DNA of 64,000 nucleotides. It comes from Anseranas semipalmata (taxonomy: Eukaryota > Chordata > Aves > Anseriformes > Anseranatidae). Under the pieces are notes generated by a model. The model worked only from the letters and a program-made list of their open reading frames with translations. It had not been told where the DNA came from and did no database searches. Numbering within the stretch: position 1 is the stretch's first letter; each line of letters opens with the position of its first letter. Shown piece after piece: positions 1-11,634 of the stretch. A program made the position numbers and the translations under genes. The stretch lies in assembly GCA_013399115.1 (NCBI GenBank), contig VXAA01006093.1, positions 616,637 to 680,636 of the forward strand, written 5' to 3'.

Positions 1-26
1 TTTGAAAAATGTTTTTGTTTTTTTTT

Positions 27-63
<37 letters not shown>

Positions 64-3000
64 CCCTTCACTGCAGGGTAACCATGAATTCCCTTCCCTT
101 TCCATCCTCCCCTCCTGTGTAAGAATGGAGTGAGAGCACAACTTATGCCAGCACAACTGCACCATTGATAACTCCTATTGCACCTCTTCTTGACATCAGT
201 CCACCTCCAGAAATCATGACTGCATATCTGATCTGTTTCTTTCTTTATATCAACACAATAAAAATTTTTACTCAAACCCTCTTCATCTGTTTCCTAAAAC
301 CTACATTTCAACCTCCTGCTCACTCAAAATATGGCTGTTATATCCAGCCATCATGAAATCCTACTATTTTCTGCTTACTAGCAAATTGTTTCCTTGAATG
401 ATGTTCAAGTTTGACTTGTGAGCCCCTTCTAAGCTCTGTCTCTCTTCTTGCTCGTTTATTTTCATGGCATAGTCTGAGTCCTTCTCTACTCTACCAGTGA
501 TGCCACTGTTCAAGAGGTTAACTCTCTCTCTGACCAACAAATATACTAATTATCACCTTTATTTAAAGGTGGCTAATAACCAATTTAGAACCGCTGGGTG
601 CTACCACAACCAGGCATGACCACAGCTCCCCTGGAGCTCTTTGTTTCTGGCCTACGTAGGTAGGCATGAACATTACAACTTATACTACAGTGTTAGTCTG
701 AGCCCACTAAACAAGCTTCCTGGAGGAAACTAAGGGAACTGGTGTTAAAATGTCTAACAAAATTTCAAGCATTAATGCCTCCTTTACATTTGTTACATAC
801 CTAAAGAAGCCCACAGACATCTCTATCATGGCCCTGCAGGATGCCTATATATATATTTTTTTAATTGTATGAAAGACTTCGATAGATATCTAACAACAAA
901 AACTCATCCAATGATCCTTCCCAAGCATTTTCTCATAAACATTGGACAATTTAGAAAGTTTACTCGATGAAACTGTAAAGATTGGATTTAATTTTCCTCT
1001 ATTTTATACACCCCCCACACCACCCCCAATATTCTAAGCACAGGTTCTTAACTATCCCTTCTGCCAGATAAATGCGAAGACTCCCCCACCATCAACTTGA
1101 GGAAATATTTTAAAATCAGAATGGCTAAGCTTTTTCTTATTGTCCAGTTCTGGTGCTAACATATTTCATAGATCTGATGAGGGAGGAAGGAGATAGATGG
1201 AGAGGAGTCATACAGGAATCTGCCCTGTTATATCAAATTACTAAATGACAAGTCCCTTGAGTTAGCTGCATTTAACATGTGGCCTGGAAGCAGCCTCTCC
1301 TGTCACATCTGGGAATACTAGGGCCATTACCTGCTCAGAGAAACCTGCCAGGCCTCTTTTGCAACCACAGGCAAAATGCCTTTCTCCAGGATGTTAGTAA
1401 AAGGAAGTGCTATTTTTTTCTACAAGCTTCCTTCTCTTTTTAAATCTGATTACTTTAACAACTTTCTGCATCACAGCTGGGGCAAAATCACACCCCAGGG
1501 AGATAAATATATCCCTTGTGCCCAGAATTATCTCCACCACTAGTCCCAATATCATACTTATATACTACATATATATATAAAGCATACATATTTATGTTTA
1601 TATACAAGTATAAAAATATATAAGTATAAAATAGTCTATCTGTATGTCTTTATTTTTACCAGCTTTATGTTCTGTCAATGAATAAATACACCAGCAAGCT
1701 GTTGTATAGGAAAAAAGAATGCACGACATACGAGGGTGTTCTAAAAAATAGAAATCTCAGGTTTTAGCATCCACTGATACATCTGTCACACAGTTTCTTT
1801 ACAGATTTTAAGACATTTTCACCATCTGAGCGACAAATTACATCTTTACACACTGCTGGTTCATTAATTGCATTTTATGGAGGCAAATGTCACAGCCAAA
1901 AGATGGTGTCAAATGTTGAGCTTGCTGAGACACAAACTGATCATGTTGTGACAAGGTTAAATCTAATGTCATTTCCATTATACATAAAATGTGAAAGTAT
2001 CCTGGATAGATGGCAGATGACTTCTGGATGTAATGACTGCTACAATATTTAACAGCTGCTAGCTTAATTTTGTCTACATTTCTTAAGATGCCTCTTTCTA
2101 TTTCTATATATTATTCATTTGGTGGTTGCTTGAAAATCTCCTGCTAAACAGTGATTCAGAAATACCATGTTTAAATCAAGTGATGTTGCCAATGGGACAA
2201 AAACCTGCTCATACTGAAGTCCCTGGGTTTTTGCAGGGAGTGAAGCAGGAAGAGATAGGACCTTCCACTCTGCTGCTGAAAGGAGTTAGAGACAAAGAGT
2301 TCTGACATACCAACACAACTGCCAGTAGCTGAAGTCTTAAGATACATTTGACAAAAATAATGACAGTAAGTTATACAGATGTTTGTACACTACACAGTTG
2401 CTCTTTCTGGGGAGTCAGCACCTTCACCATGAAAACAGGGACCTCCTGAAGCCTCCTGAAGACCAAAGGAGACTGAGGATCATAATGCCAAAAGCCAGAC
2501 CAGGCCCGGCCATTCTGTGGGAGGTGATGTAAAAGGGAACATTTTAGCATTCAGGGGAATAAAAGTGAGTTGAGATTTGTCGCTTGACACAAGCCCCTAT
2601 ACTTCTTCTGAGCAGAAGCTGCAGTAAAAGAAACCAAGAATTGGCTTTATAGGTGTTTGGCTGGGACAGGTAGGATGGGATCAAGATAACAGTGCTTATG
2701 CAAAGCAGCTCTATAGAGATGTGTTCACACAACACTGGTCTCAGGCTGAGGAGGTTCTGCAGAACAGGATAGTCCTGCTTGGGTGCCTACTAGGCGGTTG
2801 ATAACAGATATTTTGGGATAGCAGCCCAGCCTTCGAGAACTAATTACTGCTCTGTATCTTCCAGCCCAAAGGCCAACCCTGCCCTAGTGAGCCAGCTCCG
2901 AAACCTGCAGGATTGTGCTCTGAGACATCCCCTTACCATTGAATCTCTGAAGGAACTGAAGAGAAAAATAACTGAGGGCTTCCAAGTTCCTTCAGCTCCT

Positions 3001-6000
3001 CACCAGTACAAGGGAAAACTGCCAGCATTTTGCCTTGCTGTAGTGAAGGTACAGAAGACCAAAGGAAGGGACTGTCATTTTGTAACAGCTGTGACCCTTT
3101 GTGACAATAGGGTGTCCTGTGAGACTTGAGTAGAGTGAATGTGTGGTCCTTGGGAGTAGCTGGGTGGTGATGCAACTAAAACAGTAAAAAAAGGCAGCTA
3201 AGGACATGCAAGATTCAGCTGTGTGTTCATCTGTGGACACGCAGAATTCCTACAAAGGGATGCCCAAGGAAGCAAGGGCTGCTGGCATCTGCTGTACCAT
3301 TTATGTGGTCTTTGTCCCTGGCATGTTTATCCAACCATTGCAATTTCTGAGAACTCACTCTTTAGGACTCAAAAGCATTACAAGTGGCCTCTAACCAACC
3401 TCTTTATCATCAATTATTATAATCTTTTCTCCTTGACAGAATAAGAGCTATTTTTCCATGAGGAATGAAAAGACCATATGTGCAGAAATACCAGGAGGGC
3501 CCGGAACAAACAGAGTGACAATGCATAGATAAAAATTAAATGTCTGATCATGCTTGGAACTGATCTAAATCAACAGGGCACTCAAAATGCCAGGAGCTCC
3601 CATGGCTCCTTACCATAAGGCTGTTACCAGTAGCTAAGCAGAATCAGTGAAATGTTTTAAAAATATATATATTCTGCAGAAAGAAAACACTTATATGGGT
3701 TGTTTTTAACAATCTTACCCCAAATTAACCATATCAAAAAAGGATTCAAAGTAGATATGAATTGGGACTATATTTAAAACACATACTACTGTTGTTAGAG
3801 ATGGCAGGGTTACCAGCAACAGATTTTTTTTTTTTTAATGTGTATTAAACATACTATTAGAATTGAAAAACAGTCAAGTTTTAGGCATGCAAATCCTTTT
3901 CTAGCAGTCATTGCTGTCATACTATAATTGAGAGACATCTTCATGGACACTTCTCAAATAAAACTGCTCAGAAGTTTGGAGTTGGTTTAATTCTTTCTAG
4001 ACTAGCAATCAGAATTTTTAAACTATTAGTTTAAAGGAAACAGCACGAAAAGGGGCTTTAGAAATTGTTTTATTTTCCATAGTAGGTAGGAGTTAATTCT
4101 TATGTGTATAAATATGCTTTAGGATCTGGGTTATGTTAAGAATATGAATTATCTAGGAGTATGAGATGCACCTATGGAGAATAATGTGCATATACAAATT
4201 AATGTAAATCCCACTGTTTTTAGCAATCATTAAGATCACTTGAACTAACGCTCTTTTCAAGACCATAAAATATAACACAAAATATAACACTTAGACACCC
4301 TGAAATCTTTTCAAAACCTAACTGAGAGGCTTTCTTCTGATATGTTAGATCAAAGCCTTTTTTTTTTTTTTTTTTTCCTGTGAGTCTTAGCTGAAAAGTA
4401 AATGTTCCAGTGATGGTAACTTCTATAATTACATTTAGCAACCTGTTAAATTTAAAAACTGATAGTGCACTAAATCAGATATGTTCCATTATTTTTACTT
4501 TTTGTTTCTTACAAATACCTCCCAAAGAAATATAGTTGTACTATCACTAAAGCATTTTTTGTTCCTGAAAATAACTTTTCACTTTCAGCTATTAAAGAAT
4601 GATTTTTATTTCCCTTAATTTTAGAGCTAGCATTTGAGCATGATGAGGTCAGCAGGAGAATAAGCCACCACAGCTGGCCACCCTGGGTCATCTATCAGCC
4701 TCTGTGCCCATCCTGGTCTATGCCATAAAATGCTGCTTTGAAATGCATTGGTCTGAGCAGTGAAAACATTTTACTGACTCTTTATTCACTTAATATAAAT
4801 CAGATCTTTGTACTGCTCCAAAACCAGCCTGTTTATTTATTTATTTTTTTACACACAACTTCAAGGCTCTTCCCTGTTCCATATTTCTAGTTACTTCTTC
4901 CCTTCTTCTGTCTTCCTCACTATACACTGTTTCTTCCTACTTTCTTTATTCCAGTCACTTCCATCAAGTACCCTGCAAATGTTACTATTAGCTGAGGAAG
5001 GAAACAAATTAGGCAGGATGCAGAACTGTAGTAGTAGAGGACAACTGACCCTGCCCATCTGCCTTCACTGCACCCCAAAACAGGTGAGCACAGACATGTC
5101 CCGACACTCCCTCCCAGCTTAATAATAAGGGAAAATCTAGGATACAGTGGGTGATGGCAGGAATATAGTTAGGTAAGATGCTTAAGACTACACCTGTAAT
5201 ATGCGATTCAGCATCCGTGTTTCCTCCAAGCAAAGCAGTGTACTTCCTTTGATAGGTTTCACACAAACGAGTGCTTTGCAAATCAAAGAAAGGTAGCTTT
5301 AAGATTTAAAATTATGAAATTGGGTGTGTTTGTATTTCTTTAAAAGATTAAAGGGAGCAGCTGAAGTTACACATATTCTCGTTTTACAAATAAAATACAA
5401 AAAACTTCTGCCATTTCGTGTTTGCCTGTTTCTAACAGGCAGATTTTACATAGTTACCTGGAAGACCAATCATTTTTCACAATACCTTTGCTCATAGTGC
5501 AGCATGTACACCAAAAAAGGTTGCAAGGGTCTCTTGTGCCATCTCCTGGTTTTATTAAGACTTCACATCCAGGAAACTGCTACACAAAGGAAGGGAAAAA
5601 GTTGCAGAAGTTTAGTTGAGGCAGTGATTTTCCCGGCAGTGGAAGAAGACTGGCAAAACTTGTTTTCCACCTTCCCCCAACACACAGATTGCATTGGGCT
5701 TTTACCCCTCTTCTGCTTTTAGAACTAAGTCACTTTCCCACTGCAATAGTGTATGTATATAATGGAAATCCGGTATTCCCCTGTAACATCTACATAAATT
5801 CAAGTAATGTACATCCTGGCCACACCTATTCTATTATTATGTATCAGTGGAAAAACATAAATGAAACTTTGAAAATTACTGACTGGGATGTGATTAAATT
5901 AAAACATGAATGAATATCATTCCCTGATTGCAAATAAGTATTTGAATTTGGGTCCAATCTTCAAGGAGAACATAGAAGGGACTGAAGATCACTGCAGAGT

Positions 6001-6690
6001 CCCCCTGTCTTCTCAGGGACAGGTCCAAGAGGATCTGGGCACTCATGACAATTTGATCTGTTCTCACAAATCTACAGGAAAGGTGATGCTACAGGTGTGT
6101 GACAGGTGCATAACCTATTCCAGTGTTCCACAAGAACTTCTCCAGTGTAAAAACTGAAACAGAATCACCATTGCTTCAAAATTAATACTTCTTGCCTTAA
6201 AAAAAAAAAAAATAATAATAACAACAATAAAAATTATGTTTGTAGCTGCAAAAACTTTTTACAGCAACATTTCACACACACAGTCCTGCTCAACACAGGC
6301 TTTTCTAAGTCTAATTCTTTCAGTCTCTCTGATTATGTCTTCTAAACCTATCTTTATTACTGTCTTCTAGACTCTTTCGTTTTGCCTGTATGTTTTTTAA
6401 GTGCAGTGTCTAAGTGGTAAACTATTCCCACTGATGCTCCACTAGGGCCAAATAGAGCAAAATAATTACCTTCTGTCATATATGGCTCTCTTACAGGACA
6501 TCTCAGGTCTTCCCTCTTTTTTTCTTTTTTTTTCCCCTTTTTCTTTTCTTCCTTTTTGAAAACTGTACACATGGATTCATAATCCATTTGTGATCTGCTT
6601 TTGTCCCCAGTTTTTTTTTTTTCCTGAAATTCTGCAGTTATTTTTCATTTTATATTTTTCCTTTAGAAATATAGGACTTAGAGCTTAAAT
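1..6690. other. intergenic DNA without a supported gene
   Basis: AT-rich sequence opening with a 34-base T run (30-63). It also contains an AT microsatellite around 1560-1625 and A/T homopolymers, for example 4358-4376. Short open frames are present but none resembles a known protein. A region near 2870-3130 is somewhat GC-richer with an 80-codon open frame of no recognisable family. Confidence 0.6.
30..63. repeat. 34-base T homopolymer
   Basis: Uninterrupted T run at the window start, preceded by a shorter T run. Confidence 0.95.
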
Positions 6691-6699
6691 TGAAGACAT

Positions 6700-7779
6700 T
6701 ACCATGATTATTTTGAGTTCTAATCTTGTATGTTGTGTAAGTGTGCTTTCCTTTCCACCCCCATATCATTAGTAAAAATCTCAGATACAACTAGATCCAG
6801 GCCGTACACTAATATGGGTAGTCCTACCCCTACTACATCCCACTCATTTTCACAATTTAACAAACACTAGTAATTAGTCCTTGAAATGATTAAGCAGTTG
6901 TGGACCCAAATAACAGTGCAATCATCTGGATCTTAACAACCTAGTATATAATCAGGTCATATGGATCTGTTGTCAAGAGGTTTATTGACTTAAAAACAAA
7001 ACAGTATGCTCTATGTTAATCTACTGGGACAGTTATCCTGACAAATGAGACCATTAGGTTATTTAAAAATTACTTTACAGACAAACACGTTAGCCTTTCA
7101 AATTACTCTCTATGCTTGCAGAATTTTTAGATAACTTATTCAGTGTCTCTTCTTGTATCAGAGTTCATCTGGCTGATATTTTAATTCCCCAAGTCATTCT
7201 CTTTACCTTGCCTCTCCACTTATTCCTGTACCTTTTCCCTCTTTTGATAGTGTTTTTTTTTCCTAGTTCTCCAGGATCTCACTTATTCTTCCTAAATCAA
7301 AAGTATAATTCCAAGATTATTTCAGTTTTTCTCCTTATTTACTACAGATCAGATTTACTCAGGCTTTCTTGATCTAATACCTCTAATTAGCATGATAGTC
7401 TCCCATTCTGACCCACAGTTCCTGATTAACTTTGATCACTGTATGTACTCTTTAGAGGTTAGGGAGTGAAATAGCAAACACTTCAGGCTTTTGCACCATC
7501 TGATAATTTGCATCTCCTGGTAAGCAAATAACTCTATGTAATAGAAAATTATTTAAGAACCCATCTTTACTCCTTTGCTTTTCTGTTGCTGGCAATGACA
7601 TTTTGTCTGTCAGGTTTTATTCCTAACCTGCAGTGCTATTCTTTTATATTTGTTCTTGCTAATGCACCCTTTTTGCTCCTATTTTTTTCACTATTCTTCT
7701 TGGATTTTTTTTTTTCAGGTCATTGATGAGCCCATGCAGCCACACTGCTTTCTGAGTCTTTTCTTTGCATGAGGATGGG

Positions 7780-7813
<34 letters not shown>

Positions 7814-8150
7814 ACTTTCAGCTCACCTGAACTTCTCTTTGCCTTAGAATCCCTTCCCCATGACCTTATGTACCCATTCCTTGAGTTCGTTGAAGTTTGC
7901 TTTTTTGAAGCTCACTGTTATTCTGTTTCTTTCATCCCTTTCTTTCATTTCAATCATGAACTCTGTTGTTTCACAGTAACTTCCATTTTGACTGCTTTCC
8001 ATTTTCAGATTTTCAGATTTTTTCAGTTTCTCTCTACTATCACACTAAAATCTGAAATAGTAGCCTGTTTGTACAAATGAAGTCTCCACACACTCTTCCT
8101 AAGATGATCTGTTATAGATCCCATGACACCTTGTCCTTTTAATTTACACA
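6700..8150 (-). mobile_element. ancient, decayed CR1-group LINE fragment (antisense)
   Basis: Read on the plus strand, several blocks match the antisense of an old amniote CR1-type LINE as I remember it: CATATCATTAGTAAAAATCT near 6765, AACACTTCAGGCTTTTGCAC near 7480, TTTTTCAGGTCATTGATGAG near 7712, and GTTGAAGTTTGCTTTTTTGA near 7888. Their order and roughly 1.1 kb spacing fit the region from reverse transcriptase toward the endonuclease. Reading frames are destroyed. It may continue to about 8930. Confidence 0.62.
7783..7810. repeat. T homopolymer inside the ancient LINE relic
   Basis: About 28-30 T interrupting the LINE-like sequence between GATGGGC and AGAAACTTTC; probably expanded after insertion. 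Confidence 0.9.
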
Positions 8151-10984
8151 CAGAAAAAGCTATGTGGTCTTCAGATTCTAAAAGAACTATACAATACTGA
8201 CATACATTTTAGTATTTAGTATTCTAGTATTCTTTCCCCTTGTCTTTCCTTCCTGTGCATTCTTGCTCCCTCTAATACTTTGCAATGACAGTTTGTGTAC
8301 TTCCGCTCTTGCTTTTTCCCTTTATTCCCCATGCTCTCAGCTCTAGCTTTGACTTCCAAAGCTACATCTAAACTGTCCCCATGCCCAGCTCAGACCAAAA
8401 CATGTCCCAGTTATCATCAGAGGGATAAGCAGGTGGTATGGGTAGGGATATGAAGTACGGTGTACTGCAATATGTCCCTTGTTCTGGACAAACAAAAAAT
8501 TAGGGACTATTGGTGACATTTCAAAATACATCATCCTTGCAATTTCAGATGCAGCCTAAGATGTTCAGTAACGTCAGCTATCTCACTCTACACATTTGAT
8601 GACCTACAGCAGTTCCCTACATCTTCTTTATCCAGGTTTCAGTCTGTTTTTCATATTATCTTTTATTTAAATAAACTAATTTGGAGGGGTTTATATTCTC
8701 AACAGTGATCTTTGTGATATATCCCATCTACGTCTTGCAGTTTACTTCCATGGAGAACACTTACTTTGCTAATGTCTGTGGATCTATATACTCATCTCAG
8801 GAGTCACCTGCTCTTTTTGGCCTTTTATCTTCAAGCTTTTTCAGTTCCCTGTGTCAGGAAATACAGAATTAGGAGAGACATTGAGGGGATATCAAGACAC
8901 CTCCCCCCCGGCATAAATGACTATCTTTATCTCCCCTTTTCCACAAAAACAAAATAGTAATCCTTGTCTATGTGCAGCTGATTATCCCTGCCTATCACAC
9001 AGAACCTTACATTTGTTTGTGTAACATAACTTATTTTATTCTGGATCATTTTTCCACTTTGTCATGATCATTTTCAAATTTAATCTTAGTCTTCAGCATG
9101 CCTGCAGAGCCCAGTAGATTTATGTTGCCTTCAAAAACCAGAGCATGTTAATGAAGGCACCAAGTAATACCAAATGCAGGTAGCCCTACTGGACACAACC
9201 TTGTATTTTCAAAACAAGACACTGTCAACAACTCTGTGGTTATCCAAACAATGGTGAATTTGTCATATTTAGCAGGTTTTTTTTTCCTAGACCTGTTTCT
9301 CTAGCTTGTTTGCAAAAAAATTACTGAGTATCTGTTACATAAGTGAATAATTTACTACTGTTACTGTTTATGAGCTTTATGAGATATCATCACAAATGAG
9401 CATCTATTTGCAGAGATTTTAATTTTGAATCTGAGTTGATCTCAGGCTCAACTGTGCCCAGTCAAGCTTTCCAAATTATGTCTCTGATAATGTCAGCTCA
9501 AATTGTCCAGTACTCCAAGCTCTTCATTTCATTATGGCAAATAAGTTCTACCAGTATAAAACACAGTATCTATTTCAGTATCTGTCTAAAAACACATATT
9601 CTTCTGTGTAATGCCAACATCAGAACAACAAGACCGACCCTAGCATTAGAAGGAAGAATTAAGGAAATAAAATAATCTTACAGCTAAGACCCAGGACAGA
9701 TTTACACGACAGGTATTCAACTCCTGCCTCTTACAGAAGTTACAAAAGCATTATTTACATTAGTCCAAAAATGAATAAACAGAATGATGCAAAGACAAGA
9801 TCCTAGACTAGACTACCACATTGGCCTGAAGTAATAGAGCGATTGCCATTTCAACTTGCACATTAGCCACTGAAATATCACTGACTGGAACCACACTGAA
9901 AATAATGCCAAGCTGAAGCTGTCTTGGCATGCTTTCAGGTAGTTTATAAAAAACTTTCACAAAATACCTAGAAATCTTCAAACATTGCAATAGAAGAGAC
10001 TAAAGACATTTTCTGTGCAAAGGAAGGGAAGAAGATTCTGCAAATCAAAGTTTCTAGTCTACAAGGGTTGTTGTCATTTATTGCTAGATTAAAAAGGAGC
10101 CACACAAAAAGATCCTTCAAACTTTTTACTGCACAAATTTCTAAATAGAGATTGGAAAGGTGGAATTGTTTATTCACACATGTATTTTATAGAGTTATCA
10201 AAGTACAAAATCATATCAAAACACAATAGAATCTTCTACCACATACTGTCATTTATTGGTATTTAAAATAATTACAAGATCTCAAGAAAACCCCTTTATA
10301 ATGCAAATTATAGGGGGGCAGTTAAGTTGACCATCTGCAAATTTCTTATAATATAATATTTGTATTTTTAATAACTAAATGAAGACAAAAAGTATTTAAA
10401 GGTGAAGAATACCTGTTAGTAAGTCATATCCTAAAGATGACCACTCTGCCGATTAAGCTTGATTTATGGGATCTGAGTTTTCAAACACTGTTCAATGCGG
10501 CATTTCCAAAGCTTTGAGACTCCTTCTAAAGCTCAACATGTATTTTAAAATAACTATTTATAAAGAATGTTTTGAGAAAGAAGGTTTGCTGAAAAAAAGA
10601 AAAAACACCAACAACCCAAAACTCTAAACAGAACGCAACACGTGTTGGATTGCACTTAAGCAAGTATGAGAGAGAAAAATCATTTATCTACAATCTTTCT
10701 CTCACTGTAATATCAAGGCTTGAAACAATCAACTGTATGTTTATCACTGAAGAATTGTTAGCTTCTCTCCCTTCAAACCATAGTTTATTCATTTGTTATT
10801 TAGCAACAATTTCCTAAAATTTTAATCCTTTGCAAATCACATACAGTACTCACAAATTTATGAGTCTCAACAATGCTTATGAAACCATTCCAACACGTAA
10901 AAGGAATAATGCAGAAAAACATAAAAGCAAAGTTTAGAACTGGTTGAAAAGTTTCCAAGGAAATAATTTTGTCAGAATCATGAA
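8150..10984. other. intergenic DNA, no gene recognised
   Basis: AT-rich with no splice-linked open frames. The first 800 bases may be an extension of the decayed LINE on its left, but I could not match specific blocks. Confidence 0.5.
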
Positions 10985-11308
10985 TTAGTGTTGATTCATG
11001 AAATATTTTCCAGTTTCTTGGTTTGGACTTATATGGAATAGTTCATAGGAATCAACAGAATTCATCCACATTTCCTGGCAGGCTTCTGGAGGTGTTGGAG
11101 CTGTGGGTCCTGGACACCTGCTTTCAAATGCAGCTAGGGTAACTAGGACACAGTTCCCAGCACTCTCACAGGAGTCCTGAAAACCCCAGGGATCCCCTGC
11201 AAAGGGACACAGAAAGAGCAGCAATGCACAGAGAAATTGGAAAGGCTCCCAAGGAGCATACTTCATTTCAGAAACTCCATAGGTCATCGTCTGAAAAATA
11301 AATGACAA
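10985..11308 (-). other. unassigned open frame with signal-peptide-like N-terminus
   Basis: 107 codons open on the minus strand. A Met (MKYAPWEPF) precedes the hydrophobic stretch FQFLCALLLFLCPFAG, then a Cys- and Pro-containing part. This looks like a secretory signal, but the family is unknown to me. The stretch is GC-richer than its surroundings. Alternatively it may be an exon: TTTGCAG at 11197 and CAG|GTGTCC at 11118 would delimit 79 bp. There is no proof of expression. Confidence 0.2.
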
Positions 11309-11634
11309 AAACAGGATGAATGAAGGATGTGTAGGAAAAAAAAAAAAAAAAAAAAACTAGGACAGCTCGTGGCAATTCTGGCTGATAGAACAAACTCAAT
11401 TTTTCCAAACATTCTAATTTGGCACTGGAACGGAAACATGTGGCCATACTGCGTAGCCTGTTATTTATGCAATAGAATTACCGATGTCATTTTTTTTTTT
11501 TTTTGCCAAGTAGATATGACTGAACTTGCTGCTTTCACGTTTTGTCCTTTGTTTTCTTTTAGAAGGACGTTCGCCACAAAGGTAGAAAAGTTTAGCCCAA
11601 CCCTTCCTGCATGTTCGTATAAATAAGCAGTACA

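Noticed and set aside
2540..2620. AATAAAAG followed by TTGAGATTTGTCGCTTGACA, considered as a retroviral LTR end
   Set aside because: No TG...CA ends, target-site duplication, primer site or retroviral coding sequence was seen nearby.
2887..3129. 80-codon plus-strand frame in a GC-richer patch
   Set aside because: No family, splice context or codon signal that I recognise; short frames of this size are expected by chance.
4808..5122. 104-codon plus-strand frame with hydrophobic start
   Set aside because: Composition follows T-rich DNA; no conserved motif and no neighbouring exon.
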